From Flavisericum labens (GTDB taxonomy: Bacteria; Bacteroidota; Bacteroidia; Flavobacteriales; Flavobacteriaceae): DNA of 64,000 nucleotides. The stretch spans positions 1 to 64,000 of the forward strand of contig NZ_JBJJBQ010000004.1 of assembly GCF_045446075.1 (NCBI RefSeq). The letters run 5' to 3'. Positions 25,251-34,520 of the stretch are shown piece after piece. Numbering within the stretch: the first letter of the stretch is position 1; each line of letters opens with the position of its first letter. The translations under genes and the position numbers were made by a program. Below the pieces are notes generated by a model, which did no database searches, had not been told where the DNA came from, and saw nothing but the letters and a program-made list of their open reading frames with translations.

Positions 25251-26204
25251 TTAGTTTTTAGAACCATATGAACCAAATTCATCAATATTTCTTTTAGTAA
25301 CCACCTGAACGGCCAATGGTGTTTTGGCACCAAAATCGCGCTTTCCGTTTAGGTACTGGTCGGCCATTTCGGCAGCTGTTCGCGCCATGGCTTTTGGCGA
25401 TTGCATTACGGTAGCTTTTATTTTATCGTCGGCAATGGCATTCATGACATCATCGGCACCATCAAAACCAAAAACCATCACACTATCTTGTTTTCCCGAA
25501 GCAACCAAGGCCTGATAAGCCCCCATGGCCATAGCGTCGTTTCCACAGAAAACAGCATCAATATCGGGATTGGATTGCATTACGGATTCCAAAACCTCCA
25601 TAGCCTTGCTTCTATCAAAATCGGCACTTTGCTGGGCCACCATTTCTAGTTTAGGAAAATGGTCAACCACGCTATGAAATCCTTTTGAACGGTTCCACGT
25701 GTTATTGTCGCCAACCAACCCGAGGAGCTCTACATATTTTCCTTTTTTATTAAGCTGACGAACAAAATATTCACCCAACTCTACACATCCAGAAAAACTA
25801 TCGGAAATAATTTGAGATGCGGGTATATCTAAAGAATTCACTTCCCTATCCATACAAAATGTGGGCACACCCGCCTTTTTTGCACGTTTTACGTTGGAAA
25901 CAGAACCTTCGGAATCCGTGGGATTAAACAATATAGCACTGTATCCTGCAGCAATTAAGTTTTCGAAATGTTCGGCTTCTTTTGAAGTATTGTTTTGTGA
26001 ATCGAAAATAGTAGCTTCATAGCCCAATTCCCGTGCGCGTTCGGCAGCCGATTCTCCCAAAACGACAAACCAAGGGTTGTTAAGTGTTGAAATAACAACT
26101 GCGACTTTTTTGGTTTCGTCTTGGTTTTTGTTTTTACAGCCAAATGTGGTGAATATGGCCAGTAATAAAATTAGATGTTTTAGTTTGTTTCCTTTAGTTG
26201 GCAT
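25251..26204 (-). CDS. Sugar ABC transporter substrate-binding lipoprotein (Peripla_BP_4, RbsB type)
   Basis: A 317-residue periplasmic sugar receptor with a lipobox N terminus (LLLAIFTTFGC). The two-lobed type 1 fold is clear: VVISTLNNPWFVVLGESAAE opens lobe one, NLIAAGYSAILFNPTDSEG follows, and the hinge and pocket region contains FCMDREVNS, NNTWNRSKGF and GNDAMAMGAYQAL. These are the places where ribose, allose and apiose binders contact their ligand (Asp/Arg in MDRE, Asn/Asp in GNDAMA). Solute-binding proteins of this class include the ones first shown to bind D-apiose. Ligand assignment here rests on the operon, not on residues. Confidence 0.88.
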   Translation of the reverse strand: MPTKGNKLKHLILLLAIFTTFGCKNKNQDETKKVAVVISTLNNPWFVVLGESAAERARELGYEATIFDSQNNTSKEAEHFENLIAAGYSAILFNPTDSEGSVSNVKRAKKAGVPTFCMDREVNSLDIPASQIISDSFSGCVELGEYFVRQLNKKGKYVELLGLVGDNNTWNRSKGFHSVVDHFPKLEMVAQQSADFDRSKAMEVLESVMQSNPDIDAVFCGNDAMAMGAYQALVASGKQDSVMVFGFDGADDVMNAIADDKIKATVMQSPKAMARTAAEMADQYLNGKRDFGAKTPLAVQVVTKRNIDEFGSYGSKN

Positions 26205-26223
26205 CTTTATAAAAATCTAATTT

Positions 26224-27195
26224 TTAAATTTTCAGCAACTTTTTACCTGTTTCGTAAATACCATCTTTTGAAATGCCGTAATGGTTAAAAATCTCGACTT
26301 GCGACCCCGTTACCGTATATTCATCTGGGATACCGACAATTTTAAACGGATTTTTGAAACCTTTTTGAAACAAATGCGAAGCGCAAGCTTCACCCAGTCC
26401 ACCGTTCACCATATGCTCTTCAACCGTTATGATTGGTCTGCCATTTTCAGCAAGTTCTTCCAATAATTTTACATCAAGCGGTTTGATGGTGTGCATACTT
26501 ACCACAGTGGTTTTAACACCATGCTCGTCCTCTAGCTTTTTGGCTGCAGTCCATGCTGGGTAAACCGTTTCGCCCGTTGCAACGATAGCTAAATCGTTAC
26601 CTTCTCTTACCACACGTCCTTTTCCAAATTCAAATGTTTTATTGTCTTCATTTAAAAACGGCATGGCTTTTTTACCATAACGCATGTAAACTGGTTTATC
26701 GTGTTTGGCGGCCAAACGCACAGCTTGTTCGGTTTCAAAATTATCGGCAGGAGCCACAATGGTTATATTATTAATGGCGCGTAAAACCGCAAAATCATGT
26801 AAACTATGATGTGTTGTTCCTAATGCTCCATAACTCACACCAGAACTTATTCCAACTAAAGTCACGGGGTTATCCGAATAACAAACATCGTTTTTAATCT
26901 GCTCTAAAGCACGTGCACTTAAAAAACAGGCCGGCGAAACGGCAAATGCTTTTTTTCCCGCGGAAGCCAAACCTGCGGCCACACCCACTAAATTCTGTTC
27001 AGCAATACCCACCTCAACAATTTGATTTGGGAATTTTTGCCCGAAAGGCACCAATTTTCCAGATCCACGCGAATCGCTAGTAACTGCAATAATATCTTTA
27101 TCGGTTTCTGCCAAGGCTTGCATCGTTTCCGAAAAAACGACTTGGTTGGCTTCTCCCATTTTTAAATCTTTTTCTTCTATTTTATCTAATTCCAT
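26224..27195 (-). CDS. Transketolase C-terminal subunit (pyrimidine-binding part), apulose-4-phosphate transketolase candidate
   Basis: A 323-residue half-transketolase carrying the pyrimidine-binding and C-terminal domains. The catalytic ThDP-activating Glu lies in VEVGIAEQNLVGVAAGLA, followed by ISSGVSYGALGTTHHSLHD and the C-domain (VEEHMVNGGLGEA). It pairs with the N-terminal subunit seven bases upstream. Split transketolases beside an FGGY kinase and isomerase are the hallmark of the apulose 4-phosphate route, in which the enzyme transfers a two-carbon unit to glyceraldehyde 3-phosphate and leaves dihydroxyacetone phosphate and xylulose 5-phosphate. The alternative is an extra general transketolase. 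Confidence 0.78.
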   Translation of the reverse strand: MELDKIEEKDLKMGEANQVVFSETMQALAETDKDIIAVTSDSRGSGKLVPFGQKFPNQIVEVGIAEQNLVGVAAGLASAGKKAFAVSPACFLSARALEQIKNDVCYSDNPVTLVGISSGVSYGALGTTHHSLHDFAVLRAINNITIVAPADNFETEQAVRLAAKHDKPVYMRYGKKAMPFLNEDNKTFEFGKGRVVREGNDLAIVATGETVYPAWTAAKKLEDEHGVKTTVVSMHTIKPLDVKLLEELAENGRPIITVEEHMVNGGLGEACASHLFQKGFKNPFKIVGIPDEYTVTGSQVEIFNHYGISKDGIYETGKKLLKI

Positions 27196-27201
27196 AATAC
27201 T

Positions 27202-28026
27202 TTAGATTGAAGCTTCTACGGCATTTAATTCTGAAAGAGCCAATTCATATTGCTCCGGACTTGGTACACCATGGTGCCATTTTATGTTGCGCTCCATATA
27301 ACTAATCCCTTTACCTTTTATAGTATGGGCAATGATGAAGTTAGGCTTTCCTTCTTCTAGCGGACCATTGTTTAAAGCATTTTCAAGTTCTTCAAGATTG
27401 TGACCGTCCACTTCTTTTACAGCCCAACCAAAAGATTCCAGCTTTTCACGAACGGAATTGGTATTCATCACTTCGCTATTGTCGCCTGTAATCTGCTGCT
27501 TATTGTAATCTAAAATAGCATATAAATTATCTAACTTGTAGTGAGCAGCAGACAAAAAGGCTTCCCAATTGGAACCTTCAGGCAACTCACCGTCACCTAA
27601 AAGCGTAAATACTCGATGCGGTTTGTTATCCAATTTGGCAGCAATAGCCTCTCCAACACAAATGGGCAAACCATGACCAAGTGCGCCTGTATTTTGCTCG
27701 ACTCCATTCACTTTTTTTGTTGGGTGACCAATATAATGCGACTGGTATTCACAAAGCGTTTCTAAGTCTGACATCGGGAAAAACCCTCTATCGCCCAAGG
27801 TTACAAAAAGTGCTTCAACACAATGCCCTTTACTTTGGATGTACCTATCTCTATTCGGATTTTGAAAATCGTTTGGGTCTACATTTAAAACCCTGTTGTA
27901 AAGCACGTTCAAAGTATCAACACATGATAAGCTTCCACCTGTATGACCTGCTTTAGCTTTATAAATGTATTTTAGTAGGCTCTTCCGAAGAAAAACCGAT
28001 TTTAATTTTAATTCTTTATTCGTCAT
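27202..28026 (-). CDS. Transketolase N-terminal subunit (ThDP-binding part), apulose-4-phosphate transketolase candidate
   Basis: A 274-residue half-transketolase with the pyrophosphate-binding domain. GHTGGSLSCVDTL and SKGHCVEALFVTLGDRG are near the N terminus. The ThDP/Mg motif GDGELPEGSNWEAFLSAAH ends in LYAILDYNKQQITG, and IKGKGISYMERNIKWHHGVP closes it. It sits seven bases before the partner subunit and 20 bases after the isomerase gene. The shared operon with a sugar importer, isomerase and kinase argues for a dedicated pathway enzyme and not the pentose-phosphate transketolase. Confidence 0.78.
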   Translation of the reverse strand: MTNKELKLKSVFLRKSLLKYIYKAKAGHTGGSLSCVDTLNVLYNRVLNVDPNDFQNPNRDRYIQSKGHCVEALFVTLGDRGFFPMSDLETLCEYQSHYIGHPTKKVNGVEQNTGALGHGLPICVGEAIAAKLDNKPHRVFTLLGDGELPEGSNWEAFLSAAHYKLDNLYAILDYNKQQITGDNSEVMNTNSVREKLESFGWAVKEVDGHNLEELENALNNGPLEEGKPNFIIAHTIKGKGISYMERNIKWHHGVPSPEQYELALSELNAVEASI

Positions 28027-28045
28027 TATTTAGATGATTAATCTA

Positions 28046-29461
28046 TTATCCTTTGTGATTGTATATTTCCCAACCCATATAATTTCCTAAGGCCTCCTCT
28101 AAGATGGCTCCCGTTTTTGAAGCATTCATCACAACGTGGTGCTCAAAACCGTTTTTACAAACATGGTTCATTAAACCTTGTAAGTCTCCAATTTTGGCAA
28201 CAGCTCGGTTACCAAATGTTTTTAATGGATCGTCGGTTAATTCACCTTCACCAAAATATGCTTTAATAATGCCTTTGGGGTCGTCTGTACTAATTCTTCC
28301 GTAGGTTAACGGCATGGCTGGAGTACGACCATCTAGTGCCCCATAGGTGTTTTCAACCCCTACCGAAGTCCCTAAAATGGGTGCGTTGCTAATTTCGATA
28401 TCTGGTAAAAACGATTTTGCCCAGTTACCGCAGTGGAACAGCACACATTTCTCAGGGTCGTCTGCGTAATTATTGTTCCAATCTACCAATGCACTCGGCG
28501 AACCTGATGCCAATTGCATGGCGTACATACTTAACGTACCGGTAACATCCACCTCACAGGCTGATGGCAACATATTTTCAGACATAATACTCATACTGGT
28601 GCATACGTTGCAACCATAATTTTGCTGTAAAGAGGTCCAACACTGAATGGCTGTTGCGTCCAATTGATATTCCTCTACATACTCTTTTAAAACCACATCC
28701 AGTTTTGCCATTTGTATCATGGCTGCATCTGGGGTTTTTCCTTTGGGCGCATACGCATTTATAGATTCTATATGTTGTTTTACTGACGCATCATCTTTTG
28801 AAAGTTTATTCGCTTTACCTAGTATTTCAGATAAATCTGCCGTTACTACGGTAATACCATTTCTTTGTAATATTTTTTCGGAAAAACGAACCGTGTTAAA
28901 TGCCCCTGGACGTGCTCCGATAGCTCCTATTCGAATATTTCTCAAACCTTTTACAACTCGGCAAACCGCTAAAAAGTCCAATAAATCCTTTTGAAATGAT
29001 TCGCCTGAAGGAAATGATACATGCTGACTTGTTAAAGAGTATTTTATTCCGTACTGATACAGGTTGTTACAAACTGATATTTTCCCACACCAAGAATCAC
29101 GACGATTGGCCACGTTCATTTTAGACAATTCATCTGGGTAGGCCTGTATTAAAACAGGAACGTTAAGGTTGGCTAATTTTAAGGTATCTGCCACACCTCT
29201 TTCGTCTCCAAAGTTTGGCAACAAAACTAATATTCCTGCTAATTCTTCACTGTGTTTTTTAAAAAGTTCGGCACATTTCTGAGAGTCTTTATAGGTTTCA
29301 ACACCACCCAATTTGGTGTCTGTCGTTTCCAAAAGAATGGGATTAACGTTAAGTTTTCCAAAGACATCAATAATTTCTGTTCTAGCTTTTTCAACTAAAC
29401 TATCTGGGAAAAAATCACGATTACCGACAATGATTCCTATGCTTAATGCTTGTTTTGGCAT
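28046..29461 (-). CDS. L-fucose/L-arabinose isomerase-family protein, candidate D-apiose isomerase
   Basis: A 471-residue cytoplasmic sugar isomerase of the fucose/arabinose isomerase superfamily. The Mn-binding acidic pair is probably Glu303 and Asp305 in PSACEVDVTGTLSMYA, and His343 in LFHCGNWAKS may be the third ligand. IRIGAIGARPGAFNTVRF (177-194) is the conserved loop of the middle domain. It is the first gene of the eight-gene operon, with a conserved element in its promoter. In this setting the expected reaction is aldose-ketose isomerisation of the imported pentose, D-apiose to D-apulose. Fucose or arabinose isomerisation is the family alternative, but no aldolase or epimerase for those sugars is adjacent. 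Confidence 0.7.
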   Translation of the reverse strand: MPKQALSIGIIVGNRDFFPDSLVEKARTEIIDVFGKLNVNPILLETTDTKLGGVETYKDSQKCAELFKKHSEELAGILVLLPNFGDERGVADTLKLANLNVPVLIQAYPDELSKMNVANRRDSWCGKISVCNNLYQYGIKYSLTSQHVSFPSGESFQKDLLDFLAVCRVVKGLRNIRIGAIGARPGAFNTVRFSEKILQRNGITVVTADLSEILGKANKLSKDDASVKQHIESINAYAPKGKTPDAAMIQMAKLDVVLKEYVEEYQLDATAIQCWTSLQQNYGCNVCTSMSIMSENMLPSACEVDVTGTLSMYAMQLASGSPSALVDWNNNYADDPEKCVLFHCGNWAKSFLPDIEISNAPILGTSVGVENTYGALDGRTPAMPLTYGRISTDDPKGIIKAYFGEGELTDDPLKTFGNRAVAKIGDLQGLMNHVCKNGFEHHVVMNASKTGAILEEALGNYMGWEIYNHKG

Positions 29462-29535
29462 ATTATTTTTTTTAGTTTATTTAGGTTTTTCAATAATTCG
29501 TTAAAAGTAGTAAATACAACATAAATTGAGGTAAC

Positions 29536-29556
29536 TTTTAAACGGTGGTCAATTTT
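29536..29556 (-). promoter_or_regulatory. Conserved 21-base promoter element, copy 2
   Basis: It agrees at 19 of 21 positions with 20353-20373, with the core GGTCAATTTT on the plus strand. It starts 75 bases upstream of the isomerase operon's start codon and abuts the 3' end of the DeoR gene. Confidence 0.5.
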
Positions 29557-29571
29557 ATAAAAGTAAGTATA

Positions 29572-30339
29572 TTATGCTATAACAACTTCTATTTCATGTC
29601 TTTTAAATACTTTTTTATCGTCTTCCTTTATTGTCGAATCTGTTATAAGATAATCAATCAACGATAATGCGCCTAAGCTAGCTAGAGCCGTTTTTCCGAT
29701 TTTGGTGCTATCTGCTACTAAATAGGTAATATCTGCTGCATCAATCATGGCTTTTTTAACCACCAAATCACTGATACTAGGATAGGTTAAACCCGATTTT
29801 AGGGATATTCCGGCTGTTGCTAAAAACAGTTTTTGAACATTCAAGCCTTCAAAAAAATCAGCCGCTTTTTGACCCGTGAGCGATAAAGTTGGCGGTTTAA
29901 ATTCACCCCCAGTCATAATTACCTCAATACCGGGTTCGGTTCCCAACATTAATGCAATATTTAATGCGTTGGTAATAACGGTTAGATTTGAATAGCCTTT
30001 AAGTTTTTTTGCTATTTCGGTGGTTGTGCTTCCTGAATCAAGAATTATGGTATCTCCGCTTTCAATAAAATCCAAACATTTAATGGCTATAGCTTCCTTT
30101 AACTCTAAATTTTCCTGATGGACTAACGAGAAATTCTTGACATTATCCTCCATGTCTTTAAGGAATGCCCCGCCATGTTCGCGTACAATCAAGTCTTTAG
30201 ATTCCAGTTTTTCTAAATCCTGCCTGATTGTAACTTCAGTAACCTTGAATAACTTGGCTAAATCCGCCACTTTTGCAGACCCATCTTCCTTAAGTAATTC
30301 AATTATTTTTTCTCGTCTTTTGTTTGGTAATAAAGCCAT
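29572..30339 (-). CDS. DeoR/GlpR family transcriptional regulator
   Basis: A 255-residue sugar-phosphate-responsive regulator. The N-terminal helix-turn-helix is KRREKIIELLKEDG followed by VADLAKLFKVTEVTIRQDL and REHGGAF (the last is the family signature). The C-terminal DeoRC effector domain contains DSGSTTTEIAKKL and MTGGEF. The frame is open up to 30396, but MALLPNKRREK at 30339 gives the normal N terminus and leaves the upstream bases for operator sites. It lies just upstream of the isomerase operon. Two tandem copies of a CAAATAAACGAAAATAA-type element lie at its own start, implying autoregulation. Confidence 0.9.
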   Translation of the reverse strand: MALLPNKRREKIIELLKEDGSAKVADLAKLFKVTEVTIRQDLEKLESKDLIVREHGGAFLKDMEDNVKNFSLVHQENLELKEAIAIKCLDFIESGDTIILDSGSTTTEIAKKLKGYSNLTVITNALNIALMLGTEPGIEVIMTGGEFKPPTLSLTGQKAADFFEGLNVQKLFLATAGISLKSGLTYPSISDLVVKKAMIDAADITYLVADSTKIGKTALASLGALSLIDYLITDSTIKEDDKKVFKRHEIEVVIA

Positions 30340-30343
30340 AGTG

Positions 30344-30379
30344 CAAATAAACGAAAATAACCGTAAAATAACGAAAAAG
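30344..30379. promoter_or_regulatory. Putative DeoR operator, two tandem sites at 20-base spacing
   Basis: CAAATAAACGAAAATAA occupies 30344-30360 and a weaker copy with ACGAAA at 30371 lies exactly 20 bases after the first ACGAAA (30351). The same 17-mer and the same spacing recur at 48776-48812. It begins five bases from the regulator's start codon. Confidence 0.6.
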
Positions 30380-30571
30380 AAAAGAAAAAAATACAACTTG
30401 TGGACAATGTTTCACATTACCATGCAGTTACTAAATACCCTTTGCAGTATAAAAAATCCCAATCATTCTGAATTGTATATTTTGGGTTCCTTCTGGCTGT
30501 TTGTAAAATAACACTTAACATCAAAAAAATTTAAAGATATCAAAAACATAAAAGGTCTTATTTGTAAAACC

Positions 30572-32869
30572 CTAAATATTCAACCAATACGTTAACTTTG
30601 CTACTAAAGCTCTGTTCCTTTTTTGAAAATTACTAAAAATCTCGGTATTGTAATTATCTGTATATACCAGAAAGAAATCTGAAGCGGGAGCGAAACGCCA
30701 TTGAAGCCGAGTATTGATACTTAAATTCTCAATCCTGCTATTGTACTGCAAAAAAGTAGACCAAAATAGTTTCTTGGAAAAGGTAAACTCTGTACGCGGG
30801 CCAACTAGCCAAAAATTTGCCTTTTTAAACTCACCACCTATATCGATTTTAGTATATTCATAATCCATTGCGATAGAACCAAACGGTTGAAATCTATAAG
30901 TAAAACCTCCTTCTATACCTATTTTTGTTCCCTGATAAAACCTCCCAATATTTGGACTTATTTGATAAGAAAACGCCTGTCTTACATCAGATTCATAAGA
31001 GACTGTAAAAAATGTGTTCTTATGCTTTGTTCCAGCTCGAAAGAATACATCGTTTGCCTGTATTCGCGTAGGGTCAAAATCCCTCAACAGAATAAAATCC
31101 TGAAGCTCAAAACCAATATTGAAATTATGATTGTTTGAAAAATTCGTTTTTAAATCAAATTTTAATTGCATTTCCTCCAAACCAAAATCTTCAATTATGG
31201 GGTTGTTGTCCTTTCCTAATTTGTAAAAAATTCGGCTATCTGCCTGGAAAGTGATTTGAGTTATTTTTTCGTTCTTTGGAAAAAACCTAATATCAAATTC
31301 TGGACTAAACATTAGTATATCCCTTCTGGGCACAAAACCCACTTCGGCATCAAATCCATCACCTACTAATAATGATACGATCTCGGCTCTATATCGCCTA
31401 CGATTATATTCCAATTGAAAGAACGAATTATATTTCGTTTGCTTTTCATTAGGCGTCATGGCTTTCATTACGCTTGCCTTTCCCAACCAATAATTATTCT
31501 TTGTATTTAAAGTATATTCGACACCTGCAACCCGGTCATATTCATCCGCGGTATTGCCAAATCTATTCGAATTAAATGCTTGTTTGTTTACCAATATAAA
31601 AGCTATATTAGACCTATCAAACACTTGTTGTTGGGCCGCCAATACGGTATAATTAAAGCTTGGTAAATCATTTTCTTTTTGTGATGCAGCTTGCAAAGAC
31701 AATAAGCCAATTCTTAGTTTATTATTAAGTTTGCCACTCAATCTAAAACCTCCATAAATAGCGTTCTGAATATTATTTTCCGTTAACGTATCAATAGACA
31801 CACCTATTCTTCTAGAGAAAAATGGCCTAGCAGAACTGGTACCAAAACTGGCAAAAAGGTCGGCATTCTCAAGAAAAAATTGCCGTTTCTCTGGAAGCGA
31901 TATCTCAAACCTATCCAGATTATTTACTTGCCCATCAACTTCTACTTGAGAAAAGTCGGGATTTAATGTCAAATCTAAATTAAGGCTCGACGTAATGCCT
32001 AATTTTGCATCACCTCCCATATTAAAATTAGGCTGAAATTTTGTTTCTGAAGGGTTTTCGTAATCTCTAGAAGCACCTACTAAGGCATAAGGAATCAAGG
32101 ATATCCTTTTACTCGGCTTTTTAAGAGGATTTTCCCAGACTATATCGGCCGTAAAATTTAAATTCATTAAATTGTTCTCTCTCGAGGTTCCCATTAAATT
32201 AGAAATCTCGTTGTTTTGCACGTCATTTCTATAACAGTTGAACCCCCATTTGGCTCCCCCTTCTTTATATCTTATTGAACTAAAAGGAATTGCCAACTCA
32301 CAAATCCAATACCCCTCATAAATTTTTGCATTGCCGTACCATTTGTTATCCCAAGAGATATCAATGGCGTCACTGTTTTTTCCTCCATTGGAAATTAGCG
32401 CTTCTTTTTGCGCCCCTAGAGCATTCATGCTAAATTGAAAAGCATTAGTTCTGTCTAGATAGGTATCGAAAATAAAATTTACATTGTCACTTGTTGAAAA
32501 ACTAAAATCTCTCTTTAAAGACTCCACCCTAAAATTTTTACCAGATGAATAGCATTTTGCTGTCACATATAAGAAATCATCATCATAACACATCATAATT
32601 TCTGTATCCCCTAATGCATCAGTATTATCCTTTGGGAAGTATTGACGGAACCCTTTAATCAATTGGGATTTTTGCCAAGATAGTTCACTTAATTGCCCGT
32701 CTACTACAATTTTATCAACAGTCCTTCTTATATAAATTTGAGGCACCCCCTCTATTTCAGTGTCAATAGTGCGTTGTTGGCAAAACAACAATAATGGCAT
32801 TAATAGAGCTAAGCTTGCACAAGCAAACCTTAAATAAGAAGTACAAAATATTAGCTCTATTTTGCGCAC
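30572..32869 (-). CDS. DUF5916 outer-membrane protein with N-terminal CBM9-like domain
   Basis: A 765-residue exported protein. After a signal peptide (ending near LLLFCQQ) comes a CBM9-like carbohydrate-binding sandwich (about 40-250: IVVDGQLSELSWQKS, then VTAKCYSSGKNFRVE, then GYWICELAIPFSSIRY). A long DUF5916 region (about 265-765) follows, with barrel-like strands and NPDFSQVEVDGQVNNLDRFE, a family hallmark. DUF5916 proteins occur with polysaccharide-use loci and are thought to sit in the outer membrane, but no activity is proven. It ends the long minus-strand run that begins with the pectate lyase genes, 11 bases after the lyase remnant. Confidence 0.82.
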   Translation of the reverse strand: MRKIELIFCTSYLRFACASLALLMPLLLFCQQRTIDTEIEGVPQIYIRRTVDKIVVDGQLSELSWQKSQLIKGFRQYFPKDNTDALGDTEIMMCYDDDFLYVTAKCYSSGKNFRVESLKRDFSFSTSDNVNFIFDTYLDRTNAFQFSMNALGAQKEALISNGGKNSDAIDISWDNKWYGNAKIYEGYWICELAIPFSSIRYKEGGAKWGFNCYRNDVQNNEISNLMGTSRENNLMNLNFTADIVWENPLKKPSKRISLIPYALVGASRDYENPSETKFQPNFNMGGDAKLGITSSLNLDLTLNPDFSQVEVDGQVNNLDRFEISLPEKRQFFLENADLFASFGTSSARPFFSRRIGVSIDTLTENNIQNAIYGGFRLSGKLNNKLRIGLLSLQAASQKENDLPSFNYTVLAAQQQVFDRSNIAFILVNKQAFNSNRFGNTADEYDRVAGVEYTLNTKNNYWLGKASVMKAMTPNEKQTKYNSFFQLEYNRRRYRAEIVSLLVGDGFDAEVGFVPRRDILMFSPEFDIRFFPKNEKITQITFQADSRIFYKLGKDNNPIIEDFGLEEMQLKFDLKTNFSNNHNFNIGFELQDFILLRDFDPTRIQANDVFFRAGTKHKNTFFTVSYESDVRQAFSYQISPNIGRFYQGTKIGIEGGFTYRFQPFGSIAMDYEYTKIDIGGEFKKANFWLVGPRTEFTFSKKLFWSTFLQYNSRIENLSINTRLQWRFAPASDFFLVYTDNYNTEIFSNFQKRNRALVAKLTYWLNI

Positions 32870-32880
32870 ATTTAATTTGT

Positions 32881-33132
32881 TTATTTTATTATTTCAAGTA
32901 GAGCCACACAAGGTTTATTACTTGGAGTCTCTAAAGCCACTAAGCCACGGTAACCCCAATCGTGTTTACCGCCATCCCATTTTACCTCGACAACTTGTCC
33001 ATCCAGACCTCCTATGGAATAAGCACCATAGCCTTCGGCAGTTGGAAAAGCTAATTGCTGAGCTATTGTAGCATTTAGGCTGAATACTACAACAAGCCTT
33101 ATTAAATGGATTATTTTCATAATACGAAACAT
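32881..33132 (-). pseudogene. Remnant of a PL1-type pectate lyase gene (5' end only)
   Basis: An 83-residue frame with a signal peptide (IHLIRLVVVFSLNATIAQ) and the first mature residues of the neighbouring lyases (QQLAFPTAEGYGAYSIGG, then GGQVVEV in altered form). After about residue 50 similarity stops and an unrelated tail (WDGGKHDWGYRGLVALE) runs to the stop. The next lyase gene starts the same way, so this is probably the stump of a duplicated copy that lost its catalytic part by deletion. It could instead encode a tiny secreted protein, but nothing supports that. Confidence 0.65.
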
Positions 33133-33162
33133 TGTTGCTGTTTTGAAATTTTATTTTGAGCT

Positions 33163-34497
33163 TTAAATACTATTTAAATAGACTTCCAACATGGTGTAAC
33201 CTTTAGCTGTTTTTTGGTTCCTATCGGAAGCGTCTTTAGGGTTGAGTCCTTTTTTCTTTTCCCAATGGTCTGGCATACCATCTTGGTCTGAGTCTTTTGG
33301 TGCTTTTTTACTTTCAAGTTTAGGCCACCCTCCTACTTCTTCTTGGCTTTTAATAATTTTACCTGTACGATTTTTAATGCCTTTTACAATACGCTCATCT
33401 ACCGCATCGCGTTTTGGTAAAACTGCTCCACCAAATTCCAAAACTTTATTGTAAGCATCAACAGCATCTTTTGTGTTTACCAATCCTGTTTCAAAAGGTT
33501 GGGTTTGCTTATAGGCTTTAATTTGATCTTCTCTCCATTCTTTATTGAATTTAACCAACTCCCATTGGTTTTCTGGACTCTTTCCATCGTAATAATTCCC
33601 CGAAAAATAACTTTTGTTATATGGAGAACCTGTTGAGTAAGTAATTCCATTAGCTTTTGAATCTTGCCCGGGAATAAGATAATTGCCAACATAATTAAGC
33701 TTGGTTACACTTACTTTATCGGCATTATACCCTGCGTGATCACCACCCCAATTGTATAGCACATTATTTCTAAAATCTAATAACAGGCCTTCTGGGTCTT
33801 CGGTGTGTGGGTTTGAATTGTAATTTCCAGGGCGTGGGTTACGTCCTCTATTACTTGCATAAAGGTTATAAAGATAACTGTACTTTGCTCCGCCTGTACC
33901 TCTAATTAATGAACCAAACCCATGGTTATCTGGGTTTAGCGCTTCGGTAATAAAGCACCATTGTACCGTTACATGGCTTAAAGTAGGATGCTTAGTTGAC
34001 GAGGATAAAATTTCATCTAGACTCCAACTGGCCGAACAATGGTCTACAATAATGTTTTTTCCTTTTGAAATAGAAATAGCATCTTTCCCTTGTTTGCTTC
34101 CTATACCATGCAAACCATCTCCTAGACGCACACGAATGTATCTAATAATAACATCATCTGCAGCTACAGCTATGGTTTCTCCCCTTAAGCAAATGCCGTC
34201 GCCCGGAGCCGTTTGCCCTGCTATGGTAATTTTAGGGTTTCTTATTGTAATGCGCTTTTTTAAGTCGATGTTGCCAGAAAGAGCAAACACTACCGTTCTT
34301 GCACCTTCTTGATCTACCGCCCAGCGTAAACTCCCTTCTCCATCATCATTTAAATTGGTAACGTAAAGCACTTTTCCGCCTCTACCGCCTTGGGCATAGG
34401 CACCAAAACCTTCGGCTGTTGGAAACGCTAATTGTTGAGCCACCAGATTATTTAGGCTAAAAAATAATACAAGCCCAATTAAATTAAATACTTTCAT
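33163..34497 (-). CDS. PL1-type pectate lyase
   Basis: A 444-residue exported lyase of the Bacteroidota branch of polysaccharide lyase family 1, expected to cleave polygalacturonan by beta-elimination with calcium. It has a signal peptide ending in NNLVAQ, then QQLAFPTAEGFGAYAQGG RGG-type start, TIAGQTAPGDGICLRG, NIIVDHCSASWSLDE and VTVQWCFITEAL, the conserved parallel-beta-helix motifs. The last ~45 residues are a calcium-loop module (DSDQDGMPDHWE, then YTMLEVYLNSI) shared with the two other lyases here. It is 23 bases downstream of the 490-residue lyase gene, in one operon. Confidence 0.87.
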   Translation of the reverse strand: MKVFNLIGLVLFFSLNNLVAQQLAFPTAEGFGAYAQGGRGGKVLYVTNLNDDGEGSLRWAVDQEGARTVVFALSGNIDLKKRITIRNPKITIAGQTAPGDGICLRGETIAVAADDVIIRYIRVRLGDGLHGIGSKQGKDAISISKGKNIIVDHCSASWSLDEILSSSTKHPTLSHVTVQWCFITEALNPDNHGFGSLIRGTGGAKYSYLYNLYASNRGRNPRPGNYNSNPHTEDPEGLLLDFRNNVLYNWGGDHAGYNADKVSVTKLNYVGNYLIPGQDSKANGITYSTGSPYNKSYFSGNYYDGKSPENQWELVKFNKEWREDQIKAYKQTQPFETGLVNTKDAVDAYNKVLEFGGAVLPKRDAVDERIVKGIKNRTGKIIKSQEEVGGWPKLESKKAPKDSDQDGMPDHWEKKKGLNPKDASDRNQKTAKGYTMLEVYLNSI

Positions 34498-34520
34498 AAT
34501 ATGAATTTTATTTTGAATTT

